64,000 bases of DNA from Geopsychrobacter electrodiphilus DSM 16401. GTDB lineage: Bacteria > Desulfobacterota > Desulfuromonadia > Desulfuromonadales > Geopsychrobacteraceae. The translations under genes and the position numbers were made by a program. The stretch lies in assembly GCF_000384395.1 (NCBI RefSeq), contig NZ_ARWE01000001.1, positions 1,240,001 through 1,304,000 of the forward strand, given 5' to 3'. The notes below the pieces were generated by a model, which ran no database searches, had not been told where the DNA came from, and saw nothing but the letters and a program-made list of their open reading frames with translations. Of the stretch, positions 46,907 to 55,306 are shown piece by piece; the first letter of the stretch is position 1, and the number at the start of each line of letters is the position of its first letter.

Positions 46907-48304
46907 TCAGAGCAGGTCGTATTTTTTGGCCTGATATCTGAAAGTGTCATAACTGACCTTTAGCAGTTTGGCCGACTGGGTCATATTGTTCCTGGTTCGT
47001 TCGAGCGCGAGTCGCATTAATTCCCGCTCAACGTCTATCAGCGATACACCGTTCTCCGGCAGTATGATCTGAAAGTTCTTACGTTTTTCTCTCACCCGCT
47101 GTTCTTTGCCGCCCAGGTCGAGGGGCAGACAGTTCACGGACAGGGTCTCCATGTTTTCCATGACGACACACCTCTCTATGACATTGCGCAGCTCGCGGAC
47201 ATTGCCTGGCCAGGGATAGTTTTTGAGCAGTGTTTCCGCTTCATTAGAGATACTTTTGACCGGTTTTTTTGAGTATTTCCCGGCAAATACGTTTAAAAAA
47301 TGCCTGGCCAGCACGACAACATCCTCTTCCCTTTCATTGAGCGGTGGGATGTGGATGGCAAAGGAATTCAGTCGATAATAGAGATCTTCGCGAAAGGCGC
47401 CATCTTCGACGGCTTTTTTGAGGTCCCGATTGGTGCAGGCGATGATCGTGACGTCGACCGGCTGGTCGACCTTGCCACCAATGCGGCGTACTGTCCGTTC
47501 TTCGAGGGCGCGCAAGAGCTTCCCCTGTAGCTCGAGGCGCATATCCCCGATCTCGTCCAGCAATAGAGTACCGCCGTCAGCCAGCTCGAAAACGCCCTTC
47601 TTGTCGGTCTTGGCATCGGTGAAAGCCCCTTTGACGTGACCAAATAGCTCCCCTTCGATCAGGGTTTCCGGTAGAGCGGTACAGTTGATGGCAATATAGG
47701 GGATGCTGTCATAGTCATTTTGACTTCCGAACCGCCAATGGTGAAAATTACGCGCCAGAACCTCTTTTCCTGATCCGGATTTACCGGTGATCAGAACCGA
47801 GGACACCCCGGCTTCTGCCATCTTTCGGGTATTCTTAAGCACGGTCTGAATGGCGGGAGACGCGCCGATAAAGGTTCTGCCGAGAACTGCGGTGGATGAC
47901 TCTTTAAGGTAGCGAACTTCATTTTTAAGCCGGGAATTGGCCAACAGTTTCTTGAGAACAATTTTGACCTCTTCAATGTTGAACGGCTTGTTAAGGTAGT
48001 CCGCCGCGCCATGACGCATCGCCCTGACCGCTGACTCGGCCGAATCATCAGCGGTTAACATGACCACCGGGAAATCGATCTCCTCTTTCTGCAGCATCTC
48101 CAACAGGTCCAGTCCGCTCGGACCATCCCCCAGATCGACATCCAGTAACAGGGCATGGGGTTGCCAGGAGCAGATTTTTTCTACCGCCTGAACCGCAGAA
48201 TTCAGCATATGGGTTTCATACCCCTCCTTCTGCAGCGAGCGGGCCAGCATGGAGATGATCAGTTCATCATCATCAACCAGAAAAATCCGTCCATGGTTAC
48301 TCAT
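46907..48304 (-). CDS. NtrC-family sigma-54-dependent response regulator
   Basis: The 465-residue activator has a receiver (Asp55 in LLLDVDLGD, Lys106), an AAA+ domain (Walker A GKSGSGKE at about 174-181; sigma-54-contacting GAFTDA at 226-231; Walker B GGTLLLDEIGD) and a Fis-type helix-turn-helix (MTQSAKLLKVSYDTFRYQAKKY). GAFTDA is the loop that remodels sigma-54 polymerase. It starts three bases after the haem-motif kinase gene, which is surely its partner. Four sigma-54 promoters with shared inverted repeats lie at 52047-55322, and this is the only such activator in the window. Confidence 0.95.
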   Translation of the reverse strand: MSNHGRIFLVDDDELIISMLARSLQKEGYETHMLNSAVQAVEKICSWQPHALLLDVDLGDGPSGLDLLEMLQKEEIDFPVVMLTADDSAESAVRAMRHGAADYLNKPFNIEEVKIVLKKLLANSRLKNEVRYLKESSTAVLGRTFIGASPAIQTVLKNTRKMAEAGVSSVLITGKSGSGKEVLARNFHHWRFGSQNDYDSIPYIAINCTALPETLIEGELFGHVKGAFTDAKTDKKGVFELADGGTLLLDEIGDMRLELQGKLLRALEERTVRRIGGKVDQPVDVTIIACTNRDLKKAVEDGAFREDLYYRLNSFAIHIPPLNEREEDVVVLARHFLNVFAGKYSKKPVKSISNEAETLLKNYPWPGNVRELRNVIERCVVMENMETLSVNCLPLDLGGKEQRVREKRKNFQIILPENGVSLIDVERELMRLALERTRNNMTQSAKLLKVSYDTFRYQAKKYDLL

Positions 48305-48307
48305 AGA

Positions 48308-50131
48308 TTACTCCCTGAATTTTTGTACCAGCGGGATGAAACAGACAAAATCCGTACCTTCTTCAACTCGGCTCTCCACTTCAATCCGGCCGCCATGTTG
48401 CTCGACAAGTCGTTTGCAGATGGCCAGACCCAATCCGGTCCCCTTGCTTTTCGTGGTGAAGAAGGGGGTAAAGAGTTTTTCACGTACGGCTTCAGGCAGC
48501 CCCTTGCCGGTATCCGAAATTTGAATCCGGACAGCCTCTGCTCCCTCCAGGCGGGTCAGCGTGGTAATCGTGCCACCGTCCTCCATGGCATCAATCGCGT
48601 TGAGGTAGATATTCAGAAAGACCTGTTGCAATTGCGAAGGGTCAGCTTCGACTTGTGGCAGCTCGTGATCTAAATCGGTAACGAACAAAATCTTTTTATG
48701 CGCTCCGTTCGCCGCGGTTACTTCCACATTTTTGATCGAACTGTCGAGCAGCTGGTTGAGGTCGACCCGATCAAATTGAGGCATGGGTGGCCGGGCGTAG
48801 TTAAGCAGGCTTTTGAGTAAGCGTTCCATCCGGTTGATTTCGTTGATGATCCTGGCAAAGAGATCTTTATCCTCGGCTTTCAGCTCCAGTTCATCGGACA
48901 AAACATCCAGCGACACCTTGACCCCGGCGAGAGGGTTTTTAATCTCATGGGCCAGACCCGCCGCCATCTGGCCCACCAGTGCCATCTGGTTGGCGCGCTG
49001 CAGCTCTTCTTCGGCCTGCAAGGTTTCACTGATATCCTTGCAGAAGGTCAACAGGTATTTCTGCTTGTCCAGTTGAAACATGCCGAGACTCAGGTCGACG
49101 GGAAAAAGGGTGCCGTTCTTCTTTTTTCTCTTGGCTCGCAAGTGGGTCCATTCCCCGTTTAATGCCGCTTTCATCCTCTCTCTGAAACGTTCTTCCTTAT
49201 GCTCCGGAACCAGCTTGACAATATTCATCCCCAATATTTCATTGATAGAATATCCATGTAAGTTGCAGGCTGCGGTGTTGGCAGAAACGATCCGGCCCAG
49301 AGATGCTCCTTCCAGGCTGGTAATCATGATGGCATCGCCGGCGCTTTCAAACAGGGTCTGATAGAGGGTGTGTACCGATTCAAACTTTTGACGCTCAGTA
49401 TTGAGCGAGTCGACCATGCTGTTAAACCGGCTTGCCAGAGTCTTGAACTCATTTTTCAGCGGAGTTTTAATGCGGTATTCCAGATCACCCGCTTCGAGTT
49501 CCCGAGTGGCTTCCACCAGGGTGTCAATTGAGCCCGTGAAGCGCCTGAGGAAAAAAACCGTAATAAAAATAATCGCAAGTGGACCCAGAATGACGCAGGC
49601 AATCAGAAAGGTGTTGGTCGCGTGAATATCAGCGCGGATAGTATCAATCCGGCTCGAAATTTTATCAGCAGAGGCAATTGACAGGGTATTGACCTCGTTA
49701 AGGACGGCTTCGCCGCGGGCAAAGGCCGCCATTTTCGCGGCTTCAAGGCGAGGCTGATCGGCGTGTAAGGTTAACGACTTGCTGATCAGGGCCATATATT
49801 TTTTGATATTGTCTTTCATCTTGGTAAAAAGTTTGGTCGTTTCAGGTGGGTGGTGACAGGTAAAGCAGATATTGATCGCTTCCTCCATGGCATTTACATG
49901 CTGAACGGCTGTTTCAACATCAAACTCATGGGGAGAGCCCTGCAGCAATAGATCGGTCTGGGTAACTTTGATGTCGTTGATCAGTTTTTCACGCAAAAAT
50001 TCGACGCGGTGAAATGAGATGACTTTTTCGAGTTTGCCGGTGACATCATTTATTGAGCTGATGATGTAGACCCCGCCACCGATAAAACAACACAACATCA
50101 GGATGAGCCCGAGCAGGGCGTATTTTTTCAT
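48308..50131 (-). CDS. Membrane sensor histidine kinase with periplasmic haem c motif
   Basis: The 607-residue kinase has a first helix (about 5-26), a mostly helical periplasmic domain (about 27-172) with C89-F-T-C92-H93-H94 (CxxCH), a second helix (about 173-195), HAMP (about 197-250), PAS (about 255-370), HisKA with His395 (AGLAHEIKNP) and HATPase (NAIDAMEDGG, DTGKGLPEA, KGTGLGLAICKRL). The CxxCH motif predicts covalent haem and hence redox or gas sensing; that is inference. It lies between a PhnD-like lipoprotein gene and its NtrC-type regulator. Confidence 0.93.
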   Translation of the reverse strand: MKKYALLGLILMLCCFIGGGVYIISSINDVTGKLEKVISFHRVEFLREKLINDIKVTQTDLLLQGSPHEFDVETAVQHVNAMEEAINICFTCHHPPETTKLFTKMKDNIKKYMALISKSLTLHADQPRLEAAKMAAFARGEAVLNEVNTLSIASADKISSRIDTIRADIHATNTFLIACVILGPLAIIFITVFFLRRFTGSIDTLVEATRELEAGDLEYRIKTPLKNEFKTLASRFNSMVDSLNTERQKFESVHTLYQTLFESAGDAIMITSLEGASLGRIVSANTAACNLHGYSINEILGMNIVKLVPEHKEERFRERMKAALNGEWTHLRAKRKKKNGTLFPVDLSLGMFQLDKQKYLLTFCKDISETLQAEEELQRANQMALVGQMAAGLAHEIKNPLAGVKVSLDVLSDELELKAEDKDLFARIINEINRMERLLKSLLNYARPPMPQFDRVDLNQLLDSSIKNVEVTAANGAHKKILFVTDLDHELPQVEADPSQLQQVFLNIYLNAIDAMEDGGTITTLTRLEGAEAVRIQISDTGKGLPEAVREKLFTPFFTTKSKGTGLGLAICKRLVEQHGGRIEVESRVEEGTDFVCFIPLVQKFRE

Positions 50132-50234
50132 AGATGGATTATTACCCTGGAGGTTGCCACTTTAGTTGTTTACGCTAAAAAGCCAGTTTTTCACTACAAA
50201 CAATTGTCAGACCGTGAAATGAAATTAAACGGGT

Positions 50235-51152
50235 CTAAAAGGTGAAGCTGGGTAGATCCAGACCGACACTTTTTACGTAGTCCCGAACTGGTTGATAATC
50301 GTTGGCAGTTGTTTCGATAAATGCTTCGAACCCTAAGGCTGTCAGGATACTGCGCCCCTCGCTCGTTTGATTTAAAGTTAATAGCCTCTGTTTAAGGAGT
50401 TGCTTAACCTTAAGGGGGAAGTCTTTTCTTAAAATAAGGCAGTTGGACGGGACACGTGGTGAGGTCGCAAGAATTTCCAACCCTTCCGAAATGCGTTTGT
50501 CCGCTGCGGACATGCGTGAAAATACCGTATTTTTGGCCGCACCGACGTCCGCCTGCCCATTCAGCACATCCAATATTGAATCTTCATGACTGCCACTGAA
50601 ATAGCTTTCGCGGAACCAGGTTTTATAGTCGGCAATGCCGAGGCTAGCAAAAAAATCAAGCGGCAAAAGGTATCCAGCGGTCGTGGCCCGGTCGACGAAC
50701 ACCATCCGCTTCCCGCGCATATCTTCGGCATTACGAATACCACTCCCCTTTTTTACGAAGACAATGCCGTAATAGGTTGACGCCCCCCCAAGGTATTGCG
50801 GTCGCGCTATCGGCTCTGCGCCCAACTGTTCGATCGCCATCTCCCCGTTGAAGCTCCCCATAAAGGCTCCATCCAGGGCAAGTTTGTGGAAATTATCGAG
50901 CATGTTCCTATAGCCGGGCAGGCTGACAATTTCGAAATGGGCACCAAGTTCAGAAGAAAGATAGTCGAGCAAGGGCTGGTAGAGTTTTTGTTGTTCGAAT
51001 AGATTAAGTTCCGGGCTCAGACCAATACGAAATGTCCGGGGCTTTTGCTTCGGAGGCTGGTCAGCCATACTTTGCTGGCAACCCTGCAAAAGCAGACAGA
51101 GGCAGCAGAAAAAAAGAATACAATAAAGCTGGCGATTCCCCCAAGTATACAT
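50235..51152 (-). CDS. PhnD-like periplasmic binding lipoprotein
   Basis: From ATG 51152 (AAGGAGC eight bases upstream) the product is 305 residues with a lipobox ending LLLQGC25. The fold is that of phosphate/phosphonate-type binding proteins: FRIGLSPELNLFEQQKLYQPL, DGAFMGSFNGEMAIEQL, YYGIVFVKKGSGI and MRGKRMVFVDRATTAGYLLP. No ABC permease or ATPase lies nearby; instead a sensor kinase follows, so the protein probably serves signalling rather than uptake, as known for other PhnD-like partners of sensor kinases. The ligand is unknown. Confidence 0.85.
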   Translation of the reverse strand: MYTWGNRQLYCILFFCCLCLLLQGCQQSMADQPPKQKPRTFRIGLSPELNLFEQQKLYQPLLDYLSSELGAHFEIVSLPGYRNMLDNFHKLALDGAFMGSFNGEMAIEQLGAEPIARPQYLGGASTYYGIVFVKKGSGIRNAEDMRGKRMVFVDRATTAGYLLPLDFFASLGIADYKTWFRESYFSGSHEDSILDVLNGQADVGAAKNTVFSRMSAADKRISEGLEILATSPRVPSNCLILRKDFPLKVKQLLKQRLLTLNQTSEGRSILTALGFEAFIETTANDYQPVRDYVKSVGLDLPSFTF

Positions 51153-51292
51153 GTTGCCTGCTCCTTGATTAAGTAAACATTCCAAACGGCTTTCCAAGTC
51201 GTGATCTTTTTAAAGTGTCTGAAATCTCCGATCATCTGTTCAGCTAAAATAAAAAATAAACGGATTAAACAACCTGTGTACGAGGCGAGGGT

Positions 51293-51997
51293 TCAGTACA
51301 AACTCACTCCGACTCGGCAGGTCTGGTCTTCCATCCAGCAGCTCCAGGCGACGATCCCGCTCTGATTGTGCATGGATTCACCAAGATTGATCACCTGGTT
51401 CTGCCTCAGCGGCGCGTGGGTCAGCAGGCCAAGGCCGCAATCACTGACATCTGTAAGAATCCCTGTGGTAAAGCTTTTTTTTTGTTCCCCGTCGACGATT
51501 GAGGTAAACGAAATCTCCACCGACTGCACGTGGGAGCGGCGAAATTTCAGGCGTTTTTCGTTATCAAAATTGTGCGCCAGATCGTTCAGACAGAGCTTGA
51601 CCTTGCCGTGATCCAGAAAAATGACCTCGATGAAACTCAGCATTCTGTCAAGGCTGAAGGGCTTTTCCATCAGGTGCCAGGCGCCATGCTTGCGTGCCGC
51701 CCTGACTGCGTCGTTCAACTCGCAGGACTTCATGTCGGCTGTGGTCATGATGATGATCGGCACATAAGGGCAGCGTGTGTCGATGGCTTTCAGCAGCTCC
51801 AACCGGCTTGGGTCGCGCAAGTCAAAGTCGAGCAGAAAAAGGTCATAATGGCAGCGTTCAATTTCGGCCAGAGCCTCTTGAGTGGTAACGACCGTTTTGA
51901 TATCGAGGGCTCGGCCTTCGCAGGCGCGCTCCAGCGCCCAGAGGAGGAGTTTTTCGTCGTCGACAGCCAGTATTTTGAAGGGGGCTGCATGCATCAT
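51293..51997 (-). CDS. Response regulator with receiver and PilZ domains
   Basis: The 234-residue protein has a receiver domain (AVDDEK near 11; Asp57 in LFLLDFDLRD; Lys112 in MEKPF) and a C-terminal PilZ domain with an RxxxR motif (Arg149-Arg153) and DVSDCG (DxSxxG, 183-188), the c-di-GMP-binding signature. It thus joins phosphorelay input to c-di-GMP response. No kinase is adjacent apart from the haem-motif kinase two genes downstream. Its own sigma-54 promoter at 52047-52061 shares an operator region with the divergent propeller gene. AGGAG precedes the start. Confidence 0.88.
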   Translation of the reverse strand: MMHAAPFKILAVDDEKLLLWALERACEGRALDIKTVVTTQEALAEIERCHYDLFLLDFDLRDPSRLELLKAIDTRCPYVPIIIMTTADMKSCELNDAVRAARKHGAWHLMEKPFSLDRMLSFIEVIFLDHGKVKLCLNDLAHNFDNEKRLKFRRSHVQSVEISFTSIVDGEQKKSFTTGILTDVSDCGLGLLTHAPLRQNQVINLGESMHNQSGIVAWSCWMEDQTCRVGVSLY

Positions 51998-52046
51998 TGG
52001 CTCCTGTCGCTCTATATTGCATTGAATTGAATGTCAAAAGATTAGA

Positions 52047-52061
52047 GCAAAAGTCGTTCCA
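52047..52061 (-). promoter_or_regulatory. Sigma-54 promoter of the REC-PilZ gene
   Basis: On the minus strand TGGAACGACTTTTGCT has GG (52060-52059), exactly ten bases, then GC (52048-52047); it differs from the consensus TGGCACG-N4-TTGCW at one conserved position. The start would be near 52035, giving a 38-base leader. Confidence 0.75.
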
Positions 52062-52199
52062 GCTTTTTCCGCTTGCTACCGATGCTGTTGTTTCAGCCTG
52101 ATTCCAAATTCCAGCGACTTATTAGCTCGGGCATTAGTCCTAAATTCAGACCCTCAACGCGGCGAACTCAGCGCAGAGATTGATACAGAAATCTTGGGC

Positions 52200-52220
52200 T
52201 GGTTTTCATCGAGAAAACCA
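52200..52220. repeat. Inverted repeat in the divergent control region
   Basis: TGGTTTTC (52200-52207) and GAAAACCA (52213-52220) are exact complements around five bases, adjacent to the operator pair. Could be another protein site. Confidence 0.55.
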
Positions 52221-52223
52221 ATG

Positions 52224-52259
52224 TGGGAATTTTACCAGATAAATTTGGGAATTTTCCCA
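52224..52259. promoter_or_regulatory. Pair of TGGGAA-N2-TTCCCA operator sites (putative sigma-54 activator sites)
   Basis: TGGGAATTTTACCA (52224-52237) and the perfect TGGGAATTTTCCCA (52246-52259) start 22 bases apart, two helical turns. They lie about 150-170 bp upstream of the propeller promoter start and about 195-217 bp upstream of the REC-PilZ start. Confidence 0.7.
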
Positions 52260-52375
52260 CATTTAATTTTATGTGCGTTAATACAGATTTGCGTGTCTGG
52301 GAAAAAGTGACCAACAATGACGATAATCCTTGGAGAAGACAGTGAATTGGCAGGGCATTTGATCATAATGGGAAA

Positions 52376-52391
52376 TGGCATGTTGGTTGCT
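52376..52391 (+). promoter_or_regulatory. Sigma-54 promoter of the propeller gene
   Basis: TGGCATGTTGGTTGCT has GG (52377-52378), ten bases, GC (52389-52390). The start would be near 52402, only four bases before the ATG of the next gene. Confidence 0.8.
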
Positions 52392-52405
52392 AATCTGGTT
52401 GCTAC

Positions 52406-53452
52406 ATGAATATTTTTATCCTCCGCTATAAATTGAGCATTATCTTCGGACTCCTCCTTTGTTTGAGTCTGAGCGCTTCTTATGTGCCTGCAACCCCATT
52501 GCAGAAAAGCGAACGTTCGGGCGCTAAGCTGAATGCCAGCTTCCTGTATATGTTGTCGGATTTTTCTGGCGTTGTGCCTTCTCAGTGGGCCTTGCTGGCG
52601 ATTGAACCTAAGAACCATGAGGTCTATACCCTTATCCCCGGGTCAAACGAACTGCGCATCTATAATGCACAGGGGATGCAGATCTTTGTCACGAGTGACG
52701 AGTCAGGAGTGGCATCTGTTTCGGACATCGCCGTCACCGAGACGGGGGACATCTATCTTTTACCGCGAAATTTTACTGCGCAAAGTCTGCAGATACTCAA
52801 CTTTCGCGGCGAGTTGCAATCCACCCTGAGATTAAAAGGCCTGCCCCCAGACTATCGGAATTTTGGACCGGAGCTGCTCGAATATCGTGACGGGCGATTC
52901 TATCTGTTTGAACCCGGAGGACTACGCATCGTCGAGGTTGCCGCGGACGGCGGTTTTCTGCACGCCTACGATCTGCGTGACAAGATCACCGCGCTTGGCC
53001 GGAAGCGCGAACCGGACAAGAAGAAAAAAGAACAGGAGCTTTCGGGGAGCGATTTTTGCGTCGGTGTTGACGGCAGTCTCTATTTGACTGTCCCGACCCT
53101 GTTTTCTGTGTTCATTCTAAAACCGGACGGAACCCTGGACAGCTTCGGTGTCTCCGGAAGTGGGCCGGGAAAATTCGGCGTCGTATCTGGGGTCACCAGC
53201 GATGACCATGGAAATATCTATGTGGCGGATCGCTTACGCTCGGTGGTGATGATCTTTTCGAGGGGCTACGAATTTTTAGGCGAGTTTGGCTATCGCGGCT
53301 CACGCCCGGAAGATATGATCGTCCCGGATGATCTGGTGCTTGATCAGCAGAGCGCACAGGTCTATGTGTCTCAGGCAGCGAACAAAGGGGTTGGGGTCTA
53401 TCAAATACGGATTGACAACCCCGCGCCTGAACAACCTGGCACATCTCAATAA
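52406..53452 (+). CDS. Secreted NHL/six-bladed beta-propeller protein
   Basis: The 348-residue product has a signal peptide (LSIIFGLLLCLSLSASYVPA) and repeated propeller strands: SVSDIAVTETGDIYLLPR, SVFILKPDGTLDSFGVSG and GVTSDDHGNIYVADRLRS with GEFGYRGSRPEDMIVPDDLVL (core GYRGSRPEDM), typical of NHL repeats. A lysine/glutamate-rich loop (KKKKEQE) sits near 206. From memory an NHL-repeat gene also neighbours omcS in Geobacter, so a role in making or anchoring the cytochrome filament is inferred. ATG 52406 is only four bases from the predicted sigma-54 transcript start and has no Shine-Dalgarno; no better in-frame start exists except TTG 52433. Confidence 0.8.
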   Translation: MNIFILRYKLSIIFGLLLCLSLSASYVPATPLQKSERSGAKLNASFLYMLSDFSGVVPSQWALLAIEPKNHEVYTLIPGSNELRIYNAQGMQIFVTSDESGVASVSDIAVTETGDIYLLPRNFTAQSLQILNFRGELQSTLRLKGLPPDYRNFGPELLEYRDGRFYLFEPGGLRIVEVAADGGFLHAYDLRDKITALGRKREPDKKKKEQELSGSDFCVGVDGSLYLTVPTLFSVFILKPDGTLDSFGVSGSGPGKFGVVSGVTSDDHGNIYVADRLRSVVMIFSRGYEFLGEFGYRGSRPEDMIVPDDLVLDQQSAQVYVSQAANKGVGVYQIRIDNPAPEQPGTSQ

Positions 53453-53701
53453 GCAGTTTTTCAAATACCTCCTTTTAAAACTTCTGATTGATCGCCCTTT
53501 TAATTTTGAGCAAAGATTCCCATTCTTAGCCACCGCGGCACCGCCTCCCAGAGTGTATACATCGTACGCCAGGCAACACTCTCGCCGTGCGACCCGGAAT
53601 TTTCTTCTGCCCGCAATAACGCGCTGTCCTGCTTTAACCTTCTTTTTTTCTTTTTATGATTTTCTTGTCCTTCTGACACTTCAGATCCGTGTGAGGACCT
53701 C

Positions 53702-53756
53702 TGGAATTTCTGCCAAATCTGGGAATTTTTCGGTATGTGGCCTTGGAATTTTCCTA
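53702..53756. promoter_or_regulatory. Three TGGGAA-type operator sites upstream of cytochrome 1
   Basis: TGGAATTTCTGCCA (53702-53715), TGGGAATTTTTCGG (53720-53733) and TTGGAATTTTCCTA (53743-53756) are degenerate copies of TGGGAA-N2-TTCCCA. They lie about 117-158 bp upstream of the predicted start, as usual for NtrC-type activators. Confidence 0.6.
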
Positions 53757-53840
53757 ATCTAACCTCTGGGGAAATTTTTCAAATTTTTAAAAAACACTCC
53801 AAGCTATTGAAATTAAACGGGAAAATATAAACATTAAATT

Positions 53841-53856
53841 TGGCATGTCGCTTGCC
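53841..53856 (+). promoter_or_regulatory. Sigma-54 promoter of OmcS-like cytochrome 1
   Basis: TGGCATGTCGCTTGCC has GG (53842-53843), ten bases, GC (53854-53855). Predicted start near 53867. Confidence 0.82.
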
Positions 53857-53950
53857 TTAGGTCTCTGCAGAGATTAACGCAGCTTACCAGCGCAGTCCGG
53901 TCTGGCTGGTATTTAATTCCACAGCACCCTAAACAGGAGGTTACAACAAA

Positions 53951-55090
53951 ATGAAAACGAAGATGATCCTGGCCCTGCTTGCTAGCTTTTTCCTACTCGG
54001 TGGAACCGCTTTTGCGTTTCACGATGGCGGCGTCGCACATTGCGACGGCTGCCACTCAATGCACAACTCGGCTGACAATTTACGAAAAGGTTCTGCCACT
54101 GCTGCTGACCTGATGAAAGGTTCAGATGCCAGCTCCACCTGTTTGAACTGCCACGAAGGGTCCGGCCGATACAAAGTCGACAGCGCCGACGGCACCAATA
54201 CCAAGGCTGGTGGAGATTTCGGCTGGCTTAAAACTGCTATGGACTATCTCGTAGATACTAACCATGATGGTATCCCGGATGCAAAAGCAGGCACTGACAA
54301 CCGTGGTCACAATGTTATCGCTCTCGACTACGGCCTTGCGGTTGATGGGACAAATGTCACTGGTCCTGGTGGTTCGATACCCGCCAACACCCTGGGTTGT
54401 ACCAGCTGCCACAACCCCCACGGTCAGGTCGCTGGTGGCACTGCTGGCGGTTCAGCTCCGATCTCCGCTTCAGGTTCTTACGGAGACGTAGCGCCCACTG
54501 ATGGCTCGATTTTGGGCAACTATCGTCTCCTGGGATCCGCCGGTTACAAGGCCATCACCGCCGCGGCTCCGATCGCGCGGGCTGACAGCTATACTTCCAA
54601 TTCAGTTGACTACGGTAAGGGGATGTCCGGCTGGTGTCTGAGCTGTCACCCATCCTTTAATGACACCGCAAACATGCACCCGACCGGGCCCGTTACCCAG
54701 GGTCGTTTTGATGGAATCTATAATTCTTATGTTAAAACTGGCGACTACAGCGGCGTTGTAGCTAGCTCTTACGACGCGCTGGTCCCCTTCGAGCGTAATG
54801 TCGCCAGCGGCGATCTACTTGATGAGACCTCAACCTACGGTGCCGACGGCAATTCCAGGGTAATGTGTCTCAGCTGCCACCGCGCTCATGCTTCGGCCTT
54901 CGACAACGCTCTTCGTTGGGACAACAAGGTCGCCTTCATGGAGGAGTCATCAATCGTCCAGAATCAAGTTCAACTCGGTACATTTGCTACCGCTGCACCC
55001 TACTACAAAAATGGTGTTAAAATTGATATCGTCGCCGAATATGGTCAGTATCAGCGTCAGTTGTGTAACAAATGCCACGCGAAAGACTAA
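53951..55090 (+). CDS. OmcS-like hexahaem c-type cytochrome 1 (putative nanowire subunit)
   Basis: The 379-residue precursor has a signal peptide cleaved after GTAFA, so the mature protein starts FHDGGVAHCDGCHSMHNS. Six CxxCH motifs are present: CDGCH, CLNCH, CTSCH, CLSCH, CLSCH, CNKCH. Family landmarks recalled from OmcS are GGDFGWLK, GHNVIALDYG, NPHG after the third motif, MSGWCLSCH, LVPFE, CLSCHRAHAS and the end LCNKCHAKD. Mature His16 (of SMH), the residue that ligates a haem of the next subunit in OmcS filaments, is conserved. The protein is about 50 residues shorter than OmcS. AGGAGG precedes the ATG, and a terminator follows, so it is a single-gene unit. Confidence 0.92.
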   Translation: MKTKMILALLASFFLLGGTAFAFHDGGVAHCDGCHSMHNSADNLRKGSATAADLMKGSDASSTCLNCHEGSGRYKVDSADGTNTKAGGDFGWLKTAMDYLVDTNHDGIPDAKAGTDNRGHNVIALDYGLAVDGTNVTGPGGSIPANTLGCTSCHNPHGQVAGGTAGGSAPISASGSYGDVAPTDGSILGNYRLLGSAGYKAITAAAPIARADSYTSNSVDYGKGMSGWCLSCHPSFNDTANMHPTGPVTQGRFDGIYNSYVKTGDYSGVVASSYDALVPFERNVASGDLLDETSTYGADGNSRVMCLSCHRAHASAFDNALRWDNKVAFMEESSIVQNQVQLGTFATAAPYYKNGVKIDIVAEYGQYQRQLCNKCHAKD

Positions 55091-55133
55091 GTCTTTTGAT
55101 CATCGGTTGACCGGAACCGATTGCTAAAATCCT

Positions 55134-55166
55134 GGCTGGCGGTGCAAAAGCACCGCCAGCCTTTTT
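55134..55166 (+). terminator. Rho-independent terminator after cytochrome 1
   Basis: A 12-bp perfect GC-rich stem (GGCTGGCGGTGC, 55134-55145, with its complement 55150-55161) closes the loop AAAA and is followed by five T. Confidence 0.95.
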
Positions 55167-55180
55167 CATGCGCTACAGGG

Positions 55181-55204
55181 AAATCTGGGAATTTTCCCAG
55201 ATTT
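55181..55204. promoter_or_regulatory. Perfect palindromic operator upstream of cytochrome 2
   Basis: The core TGGGAATTTTCCCA (55186-55199) is extended on both sides to perfect 11-bp arms around a 2-bp centre. It is the best copy of the motif, centred about 140 bp upstream of the predicted start. Confidence 0.75.
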
Positions 55205-55306
55205 CAGATTTTGATCTATCTAAGTTACCACCTGAAATACCCTTTTTATCCTCTCATGATTTCATAAGTATTTGATTGTATTGATTATTAACTCTGGAGC
55301 TGATGC

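Larger units (their letters stand above)
51998..52405. other. Divergent control region between REC-PilZ and propeller genes
   Basis: These 408 bases contain no gene. They hold two divergent sigma-54 promoters (52047-52061 minus; 52376-52391 plus), an inverted repeat (52200-52220) and a pair of TGGGAA-type operator sites (52224-52259). Confidence 0.8.
53453..53950. other. Control region of OmcS-like cytochrome 1
   Basis: These 498 bases contain no convincing gene. The first 240 show only a pyrimidine-rich tract near 53637-53680. Then come three operator-like repeats (53702-53756), a sigma-54 promoter (53841-53856) and an 84-base leader ending in AGGAGG. Confidence 0.75.
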
